Shown piece after piece: positions 16,446 through 26,824 of a stretch of 28,492 nucleotides of DNA; within the stretch, counting starts at the first letter, position 1; the number at the start of each line of letters is the position of its first letter. Under the pieces are notes generated by a model. That model was given only the letters and a program-made list of their open reading frames with translations. It was not told the DNA's origin and did not search any database. The position numbers were made by a program, and so were the translations under genes. The stretch is from Russula earlei. Its lineage: Eukaryota; Basidiomycota; Agaricomycetes; Russulales; Russulaceae. The stretch covers positions 1 through 28,492 of the forward strand of contig JAGFNK010000641.1 of the NCBI GenBank assembly GCA_025769875.1, given 5' to 3'.

Positions 16446-18700
16446 TTCCTTATTGTTCTGTGGGATGATGTTGTGCACAACAAACACAACAAGCTGTGGT
16501 GATGTCAACAATTATAGTCAGAACATAGGAGGTAATTGGCATACCTTTGATAGGTCTTTGTATTTTGCGCCGTCAGTAAATGATATGTTCATAACTTCCC
16601 CAAAATGGTTCAAACCATGCCATGGAGGAACAGAAGCATATCTAGATTGTGGTCATGCTATGCAAAATGTAGGCAGGGTGGATGTTGTACTGGGTATCAA
16701 CCTGCGCTGACTGTGCACGACCACATCTCATGATCAGCGCCTTGAATCCACTCCACAGATGATGGCCAAACAAGCTGCTGTTATTTGAGTGAAGCCTATC
16801 AAATGAGAGCGCACGATGTGGATCTGAGTTTCGGATATGCCAGAATACATTCTGGCTCTAATGAGTCAATGAGGCATGTATACAGTGCGATGAAAGAAAT
16901 GGATTGCTCACATCAATGTCATGAATACTGTAATTAGAGAGGAGTTTCTCGCGTTCGTTAGTGCGATTGATTTGACGTGCTTGTGAAAGGAGTTCTACAG
17001 TGTGGGCTGCCTTCCTGAGCTCCCAAGTCTCTGTGATCTCCGAGAGCTCATGCTCATTGATGAAACAAATGGGACAGAGTTGTTTTGAATTTGTTCCACA
17101 AATAAGGGCCATTATACATCTGTTAATATTGGTGCTACATCAGCTATTGATGACATGAGAATGTGACATATAAAGATTCGTGCTGCTCTTCATAATCAAC
17201 AGATAAGATGAGTATGGTGGGGAAGAGCCAGCGTAGGACCTTATCACCACATTGAAGCCAACATCCAGTCTTTGAATACTCAATGACCGATTTCAGTACA
17301 ACTTCAAATGCCTTGTGCCAGACTGCGCATTTGAGGTTGACAAATGTGGGCTTCTTTTGTTTGTTTGGGTCCTCAGAAACCTCAAGATGGTGGATTGTTT
17401 CAGCTGAGAGAAAAGCAGAGAAAGTATAACTGACGCACTATTGGTAACCATCCAACAACACGCCCACCGCCAAAACCATTGCTATTTTGAATGGCAACCA
17501 GAAGATTTGCACAGCGCGCGATGACAGGGTATCCCTTTACTGTGGAAAAATTGGATAGTTTTGTCTTGTTGGCATATAGGATGAGGCACAGGGGGTTACT
17601 ACCCTGAGGGATCTGTGACTGGTGATGTGGTGTAAAATGTGAGATCCTCCAAGTCAGTGTCCAATAACACTGGACACATACCTGTACATCCCAGAATGTG
17701 TCTGTGGACCATGGCTCATGATATATGCGGGTGGATGATGCCTGTTTATGCTTGAAAATTCTCTCTGTGCCCCAATGAAAATGAGGTGATAATTGTGAAT
17801 CTTGAACAAGATCTGTCACCCACTCCCACAGAGAACGATGTGGGACATCAAATGTTCATACTTCATTATTATATGGCAGAGATATAACAGATACTTGGAA
17901 CTACATTCTAATGACATCAGCTGTTTCACATCAGCACTGTTCTCAAACTTACAGGCACCAGTTTCATCGATGCAAGGTCCTACGCCTTTTCAATATCCAC
18001 AAAGTTCTCAAATGTGAAGAGCACATTATTTCTTATAAGATGAATGATCCATAACAACCTTTCCGACTGCTCCTTGCCTATATGACATTCAAGAAGAAAT
18101 TCCGCAAATAGGAACTCCTCCTGAGAGTTGAAAAAAGGCCACCAGGGTTGACTGGTAGGAGATTGCTGACTTGGATGGTAGGCGGAGGTGCCATAATCCT
18201 CAAAATGGCGGGTCTTAGAAGATCTGCCACTCCTAGGGTGATAATCTGTTTGAATCACATTGATGGTGGCACCATCAGCGACATCAGTGAGTGATACAGA
18301 ATTGCAGTGAGATGCTGGGAAAGGAGGTCATGAATCTGATGTATCAAATGGGTAATCCTGAGGGGCGATCCTGACCTCCTATTTCAGTTTCAGGTAGGGT
18401 TGAGACCTCCAGGGAAGGGCAGCCACCAATGTTGTAATTGTTGATATGATTATCATCCTGGGACCTTTGATATGCTGGAAAGAGAACATGAGCCAAAGTA
18501 GTGAAAGACATGTATTGGCACTCACATCGAAGTTGTGAGGACCACTTCTCCTTCATCCTGTGTTGATATGCTTCATAACCTTCTTCCTTTTTCGTTCGCT
18601 CGCACTTTTTGAAGTGGGCAGTATATGCTTGAGAACGGAAGCTCTTGAGGCAGATTGAGCATGTTTTTGCCTCAGCTTTGGGTTTTATCACTCTTGGCAT
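16446..18700 (-). pseudogene. Plavaka-type transposase, N-terminal and catalytic part
   Basis: Starts at ATG 18700 with a C2HC finger (CSICLKSFRSQAYTAHFKKC). Recognisable blocks are WWPFFNSQEEFLFAEFLLE, LSPHFHWGTERIFKHKQAS, YHEPWSTDTFWDVQ, LILYANKTKLSNFSTVKGYP, NGFGGGRVVGWLPIV, LCPICFINEHELSEI, FDRLHSNNSSLFGHHLW and NHFGEVMNISFTDGAKYKDL. A 49-nt intron (16690-16642, GTACAA..TCTAG) joins DTQ to YASVPPWHG. Another intron (GTATGC..CCACAG) follows KDLSK and leads to the copia junction. In my memory the family has YADKT where this copy has YANKT (near 17570). If that Asp is catalytic, as the DKT-type motif suggests, activity is lost. With the copia removed the gene spans about 3.55 kb, normal for the family. 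Confidence 0.8.
16642..16690 (-). other. Intron in Plavaka transposase
   Basis: GTACAA at the 5' end, GCATGAC branch-like word, TCTAG at the 3' end, 49 nt. Removing it gives DTQYASVPPWHGLNHFGEVM, while reading through gives an unrelated peptide and a stop. Confidence 0.75.
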
Positions 18701-19400
18701 TATTGATACAAGAAGAAAGGCAGATAAGGATGAATAGAGACACAGGGGATGTGTTGTGTGCCAATGACTTGTTGTGCAGCATAGAGCGCAGCTAACAGGC
18801 CAAGCAACCCACCTTAGAGGTTGTGCTCATGCTCAAGTGATATTGGGGTGTAGAGCAATGTGTATACTCGTCTACATGTATGGTATTTATACCTCTATGA
18901 CCCAGGGCTGTTCCTAAGTCTGAAAGAGGTGACTACAGGTGTCCACTATATCGCGCATTAAGTGACGTGTGATGTGGAAATGTTCTAGATGCAGCATAAG
19001 GCTGCATCTTGTGATAGATAGCGTAGTATGCGTAACCCTATTGCCATAAGCGCATATACTAAAGTTCTGTCTAACATGTAACATCTATGAGCGGATCTTG
19101 AACCTTGTATGAAGGTCTTCGCCTTCTTTGATCCGTTCGGGTTCCAGTTCAACATGACTTTCACAAACAAAAAGTTTGCTCACTTGATTAGACAAAGCGC
19201 CTATGACTTATGTTGCTTTATCACTCAACCCCTTACAATCTGTTGTCATAAAATATAATTGGCTGCTTTGAATTACAAGGATGTGTGATTTTGATAACAG
19301 ACTTATCATGACGTAGCTTTGGTTAGACCCAAATGATAACCACGGTTATAATAAATATAGAATTTGATTATATAGCTGGTCAATTATAATGACCTTCCCG
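18701..19400. other. AT-richer spacer, no gene seen
   Basis: Upstream of the transposase start. It may hold its promoter and the right end of the transposon, but no terminal inverted repeat partner for 8750-9060 was found. 19240-19400 is notably AT-rich. Confidence 0.45.
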
Positions 19401-19410
19401 ATTTTCCAAC

Positions 19411-20035
19411 ATGCTGGCAGTCGCTGCTGCCCCAAACCCATCCACATCTGTCACCACTACCTCAGCCCCAGTATCATCAGCCTCCACCTTAGCCTTGCCT
19501 GCCATTGTCAGTTCAGCACTGCCTGCCACCACCTCAGCCCAGCCTGCTGTTGACCTCCATCGCCAGCTGCCTCCTCTGCCACTATTGCCTTAGCTCAGCC
19601 TGCCACTGCCCATTTGGTTGCACCCTCAGTCTCAGTCAAGGTCACGTCAATGGCAATGTCTCAGTTACACATGCCACCAGCAACAATGTGCCATTGTCAC
19701 CTTGTGCCACCAGCACCATTGCCCAAGAAGACCAAAGCCTCAGACCTGGGCCCAGCAATGCTGCCCCACTGAAGATCAGACCCCACCACTATGATGTTGC
19801 CACAGGAGAAGCTGCCAACACAAGCACCACACTGCACCATGCCACCTCTTCTATTGCATCCCTGTCCACATGGATGCCCTTGTTCAGGCATGCTGCTACC
19901 ACCCACAGTGCTCAAGACCTCATTGCTGTGCCTGCAAGACAACAGCACAAGCAATGCACAAGTGACACCCCTATGTCCACACTGTTCCACATGCCATCTC
20001 TTATGCCCTTACCTCTTGCCACCCCATTGCCTTGA
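19411..20035 (+). other. Ala/Thr/Ser/Pro-rich low-complexity frames
   Basis: From ATG 19411 the plus strand encodes APNPSTSVTTTSAPVSSAS and similar for 60 codons. Overlapping frames rich in Cys/His/Pro continue to 20035. The DNA is built of GCCACCA/CACTGCC-type words, and (CAA)n follows at 20085-20096. No domain is recognised. Its composition resembles 1230-2928 read on the minus strand. It may be a decayed low-complexity gene or simple DNA. Confidence 0.3.
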
Positions 20036-20206
20036 ATGACCATGCCTCAGCCTCTGCTACAACAGCAGCAACTGCATCAATGACAACAACAACAACATGG
20101 CCAACACTTGGCAACACCACAGATGCAACAACTCATTTGACACACTGCAAGCTTGCCATGCCCCCTCACTGCTTTTCTCCAACATGCCCATCACTCTAGC
20201 ACAACA

Positions 20207-20797
20207 TGTTATGGTGTCGTGGCCATTGGAGCGTTAGCTCAGGATTCAGTGGGGCCAAGTCCCTGTGACTTGGTTTGAGGGTTCAATGGGGCTGGCTCAG
20301 AGAGACCGGAGCAAAGTTTTAGCATCTCAAGACTAAGTCAGACAATGACTCAGCCTGCAGACAGAGTTGATCTTCTGGTTTCTCAGAAGAGGAGGACAAT
20401 GAGAGAGAGGCAGAGGAGGAAGAGGAACACAAGGGTTCCTTGAGGTGTGCTTAGGTCAAGCAGAGTGTAGTTCAGCACAAGCAAGTTGTGATTGAGAGAG
20501 AGTACAGGGCAAGGGATGCGACAGGAGATGGGACAAAGCTAAGCTTGGGGCATTCCCCAGCTTCTACAGGCACTTAAATACTGTATCTAGTGAGGCTGTA
20601 CAGTACCATATGCAGAACAATAGATAATAGTAAGCCAGTAGCAAAAGGAACTCGAACAATAGATGAAACACCACAAGTGAAACAATAAGGGCCATCAGCA
20701 TCAAGGGATGAAATGGTAACCAAGGGGATGAGGGTGAAAGTAAAGAACAATAAGAAGTGGTTTTAGGGACAAACTGAAAGAGGGGTAGATCACAACA
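20207..20797 (-). repeat. gypsy 3' LTR
   Basis: 591 bp from TGTTATGGTGTCGTGG to GTAGATCACAACA, with imperfect inverted ends TGTTATG/CACAACA. On its right, in element orientation just upstream, lies a polypurine tract and then the gypsy ORFs. The matching 5' LTR is absent from the window because the element is broken at 24375. The left flank is CAACA; with no second LTR a target duplication cannot be tested. Confidence 0.75.
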
Positions 20798-20811
20798 TCA
20801 TGCCCCCCTCA
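20798..20811 (-). promoter_or_regulatory. gypsy polypurine tract
   Basis: On the minus strand TGAGGGGGGCATGA directly precedes the LTR end (TGTTGTGATC). The G run suits plus-strand priming, although the CAT interrupts it. Confidence 0.6.
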
Positions 20812-20827
20812 TGCTTAGTTCTCCAAA

Positions 20828-22249
20828 CTAATCGGTCTCAGGGCCCGACTCAGGGACATAGTCTCCATCACCCCCAGGCCAAGTACCTTGAGGACCCATC
20901 ACCTTGGGGAAGTAGCCTCTGTAGCTCCTATGAGTCCTCCTAAGGATACAGTCTGCCTGACCAGTGCAGTTGGTGTGAGGTTTGTTACAATCCTTGTTCC
21001 AATGACCCCTGGTATTGCAGTGTTTGCAAACATGCCGATGCTTCTGTAGTTGGTGACGCTGTGCCTTGGTCATGCGTGCAGGGGTAAGAGGGGTATTGGG
21101 GGTACTAGCATCATTGGAGAACATCTGTGGAAAGTGGGAAGGGGCTCCCATGGGAGCATCGTTTTGGGACTGGTCAATGGTGCGAGGGAGATATTCAAGT
21201 GGAGGGGTCAGGGAGAGAGGGGGATGAATTGGCAAGACGGGGGTGGAGAGTGTGGAGGGTTGTTTTAAGACCTCGATTTTGTCATAACTCCCTGCCAATG
21301 AATAGAAGGGTCCAGTGACACAAGTGAGACCTCCATCAGTCATCATGTTGTTGAGTTGGTGACGGACTTGGACAGAGAAGTTGTTAACGCGGAGGTGACT
21401 ATGGATGGTGGCGGACTCTTTGGTGTAGGACTGAATCTCATGGAGCTGGTTGGCGAGTTGTCGTTGGAGAATGTCCATAGCCCCTTGAATAGTGGCTCGT
21501 TTAGCCTCCAGAACCTTCAGTTGTAGTGAGCCATTACGAAGGCGGTAAACATCGGCAAGAGCTCCAGGGTTGTGGAGGTTTTCGAGTGCTTGCACTACAT
21601 CAAAGTGGAAGGGGTAGTCCTTGACTAGGAGGTGGAGGTTGGAGGCAGTGGTGGAGGGGTGAGGGGCAGAGATGACAGGTAGAGTGACAAGTTTGTTCCC
21701 ATAAGCAGGTTCTCCTCAACCCATAGTTCCTAAAATCATGGGTTCATCATTCCATAGAGCCACTCGTAAGTAAGGTAGTAAGTGTCACCACCTGTTGACA
21801 TTGATATAGAAGGGGGGAACGTGCGTATATGGTTCATAGACAAACCAGGGGGGTCCAGGGTGAGTGGGGTCTGCTTCGGTAGGGGTGGGTGAAGGGCTTC
21901 CTTTGCGAATGGTGAGTGGGTTAAGGGTGGTGGCGAGGTCTTGAAGTTTGGCCTTGTTGGGGATGATGAACGTACATTGGTCAATGATGTGCTGTATGAC
22001 CTCAGGTGAAAGAGGCTCTTATTTAATGGTAGGGGAGGGGGTAAGGATAGGTAAGGGAGATGAAAGGGGAGCTGGGGAAGACATGGGGGTATTGTAGGCG
22101 GAAGTAGTGTGTTTGTGGTGCCAGGCTGACCACTCTGAAGGAGTGGGGGTATTTAAGGGAACTGACCATACAATATGATTCCATACTAAGTCCGTAAGTA
22201 CTGCCCTTTGTATGGACAGGTGAAACTCGGACAAATGGGGGTCCATCAT
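20828..22249 (-). pseudogene. gypsy downstream ORF with CCHC zinc knuckle
   Basis: A separate frame lies after pol and before the 3' LTR, open from at least 22249 to the stop at 20828 except for three stops. These are TAA 22019-22021 (PTIK-stop-EPLSPEV, where Gln fits), TGA 21785-21787 and TGA 21716-21718. Its first part is Pro/Ser/Thr-rich. A helical part follows (LHNPGALADVYRLRN, LKVLEAKRATIQGAMDIL). Near 21020-20980 is CKHCNTRGHWNKDC, an exact C-X2-C-X4-H-X4-C knuckle. The knuckle suggests nucleic-acid binding, and gag-like or nucleocapsid-like function is possible. Similar zinc-knuckle hypothetical proteins are common beside mushroom retroelements as I recall. Gag normally precedes pol, so its position here is unusual. 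Confidence 0.65.
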
Positions 22250-22394
22250 GAGAAGTTGAAAGCCGCAGAAGTTGCCAGGGGAGAGAATTCCTGGAAAAGA
22301 GTTGTTCCCTGGCGGCTAAATTAAAAATGGTATATCCATGGTCAGGGATAGTGGGGTCATTAACTGAATAAGAAGGGGGGTTACATGAGTTGAT

Positions 22395-24375
22395 TCAGGG
22401 GAGTAATGTACATTGTTGTATTGTAAGTGTTTGGAACTGGTGTTCTAAGTCATCCAAACTTTCATCTGGGTGATGAGACTCTGCGGGGTTAGAGTTAATG
22501 GTAGACATGATGCAGAGTTTAGTAGGCTGTTGTAGGTGAAAGGTGGTGATGGCATCTTGGGTGTTTTTAAGGTTTGAGAGGGGTTCCCAGGTGTCTTCTG
22601 CTGTGGAGTACCCCTTCCACCAGACTCTGTACTGGAGTTGGTTCCTATGGAGACATTGAGTGGTAATTTTTTGGACCTCATATTCTCCTGAGAGGAGGTC
22701 AGGGGGGGGTTTAGGGAAGTTAGGGCCATGTTTGACTGTTTCAGTGACCGGTGATAGGAGGGAGGCATGGAAGACATTGTGGATACTCCATTGAGGGGGA
22801 AGGCAGAGTTGGTAGACAACATGGGAAATTTTTTTGATGATGACAAAAGGTCCGAACCTGTTTGGGACAGAACTTCTGGAACTGATGGGGGGTTTTCAAG
22901 TTAGTTCCTTCCAACCAAACCTTCTGTCCTTCTTCAAACCCTTTGAATTTGGTTTCTTTGATCCAGTGGCCTTGCACCTTTCTCATTGCTTCCTGGGCCG
23001 ATTCTCGCATGTCTTTCAGAGCCTGGAGGCATTCTTGAATTCCCAGGAACTTGGATTTTAGTTGGGTGCCAAGTCCTTGTGTGTTAAAACCAAAGAGTAA
23101 CTCGTAAGGGGTTTGTTTGGTGGTTGTGGATTTATGAGCATTGAAATGGTACTGAGCTATGGGAAGCCAGTGTGCCCATTCTTCTTGTTCCTCTCTGGTA
23201 TAGATGCGGAGATACATTTCCAGGGTTTGATTAGTTCTTTCTGATTGTCCATTGGTTTGAGGGTGATAAGCGGTGCTTAAGTTTTGATTGATTCCCAAAA
23301 CTCTAGAGACTTCCTTGAATAGGTTGGAGGTAAAGCAGGAGTCATGATCGGAAATGATTTTGGAAGGGACCCTGGTCCAGGGGAAGGCATGTCATAAGAA
23401 AAATTTAGCCATTTCCAGAGTTCCCATATCTTTACGACAAGGTATGAATATCGCCACCTTGGTGGAATTGTGATCAGTGATGGTCATGATGGCATTGTTT
23501 CCTTCAGATAGGAGGAGGTCAACGATCCAGTCAATAGCTATGGTTTGAAATGGTTTTTGGAACTCAGGGGGGATCGGGTAAATTGGGGGACAAGTGGGGT
23601 GTGTGGAAGATTTGTTGGCTTGGCAAGTGGCACAACCCCAAATGTAGTCTTGGACAAAGTAACCCATTTTAGGCCACCAGAAGGATTCTTGAATTGAGTA
23701 CAGGGTTTGGGTGTTTCCTGTATGTCCACCAAGGATGCTGTCATGATATGTGTGCAAACATTTTTGTAAGAGGGGTTCTAAGTATGGCACAACCAATTTT
23801 CCATCCTTGAACAGCATGCCATCTTCTTCTTGTAAGTTGTGTTTGACCTTCCACATGAGTAGGTCCAGTTGTTGGCTCTTTTGTTCTTTTAAGACTAGTT
23901 CATACAGATCTTCTGTGTGAAGTGTGTGGATAAAGAGTTTATCGGGGAGTGCTGTGATGTTCTGGTTATCTCCTGATCCATCATTGTGGTCAGGCTGTCG
24001 TGAGAGGGCATCTGCACAATTGGAAGTCCCAGGCTTGTGGTGGATTTCAAAGTGATAATCTGCCAGTGTGGAGATGTATCCTGCAATTCTTCGATTAATA
24101 TTAATTTTATGGGGGAGTTGGTAGTGGGCAAGGTTGGCATGATCAGTAAAACTTTTGATGGGGTGTTTCATTCTGACCAATAGATACCGCCAGTGTTGGA
24201 GCACCAGAATCAGGGCTAGGAGTTCCCTATCCCAGACCGGGTAGTTTCTTTCTGCTTTGTTGAATGCATGTGACATATTGCTGATCATCTTCCTTTTTCC
24301 CCTTGAGTCCTTTGGGAATAGGATTGCTCTGGTGGTGAATTGTGAGGCGTCAGTTTCTAATTTGTATGGGAGGTC
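22395..24375 (-). pseudogene. gypsy pol: RNase H, integrase, chromodomain
   Basis: Begins at the LTR A3 edge inside RNase H (DLPYKLETDASQ, then NYPVWDRELLALILVLQHW, SFTDHANLAHYQ, with acidic residues present). It continues with the integrase zinc-binding module (HTYHDSILGGHTGNTQTLY, CATCQANKSS). The catalytic core has Asp in IAIDWIVDL, Asp in IISDHDSCFTS and Glu in YHPQTNGQSERTNQTLE. The chromodomain lies at about 22705-22560 (GEYEVQKI, QYRVWWKGY, EDTWEPLSNLKN). Two breaks are seen. A TGA at 23392-23394 falls between KFFL and HAFPW. An extra base near 22865 (CCCAAACAGG where CCCAAAAGG would keep frame) moves the chromodomain to the next frame. Pol ends at TGA 22395-22397. RT and upstream domains are absent. 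Confidence 0.92.
22560..22705 (-). other. Chromodomain of the gypsy integrase
   Basis: Reads SGEYEVQKITTQ, NQLQYRVWWKGYSTAEDTW and EPLSNLKN. The three aromatic cage positions (Y, W, and W of DTWEP) that bind methylated histone H3 tails in chromodomains appear present. In chromoviruses this domain steers integration to heterochromatin. Confidence 0.85.
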
Positions 24376-25203
24376 TGTTACGAACCAAGGCCAAGTCCTG
24401 GCTGTAGATTGTCCTATTTCACTCAAAAGAGACCTCTCTCACTTTGCATTGTCAACTCCCTTCCGTTTTCTGGGCTATCCCTCCTGTGGTGCAAGATATC
24501 GCTATTGCAAAGACACTATAACATGACCAGGCACCTGTTTCCTAATCGGGTAATCATCGCGTGGCAGCCACATGGTCACCCAGCCACCAAGAACCCGAAA
24601 CAGTGGCACAAACTCTTAGAAACTGTTGCATAACTCATCTGATGTCATCAGGGCTCCAATGACATCATGGCTGACTGAGGCACTCCACAGTGACCTCATA
24701 GGCTCACTAAGCGCTCCACAGTGACATCATAATGATGTCATCGCTCCACAATGATCAGTAATGCGCTCAGTAAGCCTGAAACTTGACACAAGCAGTTTAA
24801 TGCCTCTGTAGTCCTATTGGATGGTACCAAAGAGTCTAGAATAGTCCCAGTGCTTTGTAATCGACCCTGTACACTGTATATAAGCCCCAATGAAGCATGG
24901 CAGTCGTCAGACTGTCCATTTGTGATACTCTCCACTTCCTGGGTACTCCCCTGTGACTGCTCAGTCTAAAGCCTTCCCTCGTCTTCAAGGTACTCTTCAA
25001 CGACCGCCTTGTTTAAAGTCCCTCGCTGCACTGGCCTCTACTCTTCGCCTCTGCCTCTTGCAACACATACCGGTCCCCATCTGGTATCTTCTAGTCGTTT
25101 GGCTCATCCTCCTGTTCAACGCCATTTACGCCGCGTACCATCTGTTCCGACCCCTGCCCACCTGCTCCTGAGTCCTTAGTGATCAGCAGTACGTGTCTTG
25201 ACA
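24376..25203 (+). mobile_element. Family-A LTR (A3), chimeric, no target duplication
   Basis: 828 bp with both intact ends, TGTTACGAACC and GTGTCTTGACA. The 5 bp to the left are AGGTC (24371-24375), inside gypsy RNase H. The 5 bp to the right are CTACA (25204-25208), inside an unrelated gene. With both termini perfect but flanks unmatched and from different loci, it is best explained by recombination between two LTRs at different sites. TATA box at 24877-24884. Confidence 0.9.
24926..25171 (+). other. LTR hydrophobic reading frame, longest family-A copy
   Basis: The frame is open from just after the TGA at 24923-24925 to TGA 25169-25171, about 81 codons, with no ATG (a GTG lies at 24953). 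Its first half is basic (RLQGTLQRPP, ASTLRLCLLQH). Its second half is hydrophobic: IPVPIWYLLVVWLILLFNA, then YAAYHLFRPLPTCS. One membrane span of about 18-20 residues followed by a short tail is possible. The core and the end match the frame in the diverged LTR at 403-603. A1 and A2 stop earlier at a CGA-to-TGA change. The whole frame lies after the TATA box, in the transcribed R-U5 part. A role cannot be assigned. Confidence 0.4.
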
Positions 25204-26734
25204 CTACATGAACTGAGCGGATATGCGTCTCTTGGACTGTGGTCTGCTATTCACACCTTCAAACCCCCCGAAAAGATGTTCTGTTCCATCCCTTGCTCCC
25301 CACTGGAGGCCCGAACTGCAATGAGATTCCTTACCCATTTCCTTATCGAGCCTTCAAATACGCACAATCTTCGGGATTTCCACCTTCTTCTCCATGGGTC
25401 TGATCCGCTTCTGCTGGCCTCTGGGTTCATCAAAATGCACCAACTGTTTAACACCCTACCACTCACATGACTGCACTTTGCAGGATTTGGTTCTGTGGAT
25501 TGTCTTCCTTCCTCCATCGCCTTACGAAGCGGAGCATGCAGCTCTCACACAATTAATTTACTTGATATTTCATCTGATTATGCCTTCGCTCCCGGAATCG
25601 CGGAAACCACGATGGGGATTCTCAAGCACTCACCTATCGAGTCCCTGTTCCTTTGCATAGTATCTTTGAAACCCTCCCACTGGACCACTTTACTTGGCGA
25701 GCTCAACATGACATCTCTCGAGAAACTCGTTCTCGAAGGGGATATCCCAGGGCCAGCGCTCATTCGTTTTCTAACCAAGCACAAGGGCCTTAAGAGCATC
25801 CGTATCCAATGCAACGTGCCATTGGACCGCATTCGACCTAGCCGTCAGCCTTTCCTACCCAATCTTCTGACCCTTTGTGCTCCATTGGGGATTTGCTGTG
25901 ACATTGGAGAGCGACTGGGTAACTCGACAAGCCTTTACAACCTAGAAGTGGAAATGAGCCAATTCCAACCAGCATGATCCTACCTTTCTTCGTCTCTTGC
26001 AAATCGTGAGCCATTTCCAGAACCTCGACCATCTTGGGCTTCGAATTTTGCTGACTTTGCCATCTGCCTCACCGCATACAAACCTGAGCCACTATGATAG
26101 TGATGGTTACCCAACTCGTGAGCTAAGACAGATCCGCACTCTGAGTTGGTTCCTGAACCAGGCTTGCTTATCACATAGAGATATGGTATGACCTTACCAC
26201 ATTTTCGTCTTCCATGTCTTACCCATATAACAGGACATCATGTGTGCCTATGTACGATCCTTTCCGATGGTAGAAAGGGTTTATTGGGAAGATGCGGGTG
26301 GTAAGTTGGGGACGGATGTCCTTGATGCACTACGTAGGGCAGCAAAGCCCACGCTTCATACTGTCATTACCGAATTGCAGTGGTCTCTCTTAGATGAATG
26401 TGTGCGCGCATATGTGATGACGACTTGGCAGGTCGTTCATGTCAATGTCAATACTTTCCTCTGGTTTTATTCTGTGTGTGAGAATTTGCATGAAAGCGCA
26501 TATGTGCGTATCTCCGTCATCGGGGAGATTGATTCCCATTGGCCAATTATTGCCGATAAGGCACTTACGGCCCGCAGTTCTCCAGGGTTTCACTGGCCAT
26601 GGCCATGTAGTAGGCAGATACTTAAGCGAGCGAGCTCGCGCACCCTGAACCACCCTGGTTTCGCTCGAGTATGTACAGTCGAAGTGATTGTTCATATCGT
26701 ACATGTAATTGCTGCCGCACACAACCTGTTTTAA
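25204..26734 (+). pseudogene. Leucine-rich, F-box-type gene body, 5' end missing
   Basis: Starts in mid-protein at the LTR A3 edge: LHELSGYASLGLWSAIHTFK. It then has Leu-rich segments typical of the repeat part of mushroom F-box proteins (LLGELNMTSLEKLVLEGDIP, LTKHKGLKSIRI, IVSHFQNLDHLGLRIL, SFPMVERVYWEDAGG). A 48-nt intron at 26186-26233 (GTATGA..AACAG) joins RDM to DIMCAYVRSFP in phase. A frame change near 25450-25490 may be a second intron, and a one-base shift near 25972 looks like damage. There is no F-box, because the N-terminus is gone; the family call rests on repeat style only. The last frame runs to 26734, but the true end is unclear. Confidence 0.5.
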
Positions 26735-26824
26735 GATTAGAGTTAAGAGAGAATCATTGACTGCAGGGACCACGTACTGATTGCAGTAGGTGATTCTCAC
26801 CTTTTCTTTGTCTCATCTCACAAC
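26735..26824. other. Short intergenic region
   Basis: Between the repeat-protein pseudogene and the FunK1 start; no feature recognised. Confidence 0.4.

Larger units (their letters stand above)
20207..24375 (-). mobile_element. Ty3/gypsy chromovirus, 5' half missing
   Basis: Minus-strand order is RNase H, integrase, chromodomain, an extra ORF with a zinc knuckle, polypurine tract and 3' LTR. Gag, protease and reverse transcriptase should lie right of 24375 but are replaced by LTR A3 and an unrelated plus-strand gene. RNase H/RT before integrase and the chromodomain identify a gypsy chromovirus. Confidence 0.88.

Noticed and set aside
16441..16500. Plus-strand peptide IVLWDDVVHNKHNKLW resembling a KDZ transposase motif.
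   Set aside because: A stop follows at once, and the minus strand here gives the correct continuation and introns of the Plavaka transposase.
21736..21984. Separate small minus-strand gene between the gypsy ORFs.
   Set aside because: It is in another frame than the zinc-knuckle ORF, which continues through this region with only two stops; the small frame is a shadow.
22445..22846. 133-codon minus-strand frame as a separate protein.
   Set aside because: The chromodomain lies in a different minus frame over the same bases, with clear family motifs.
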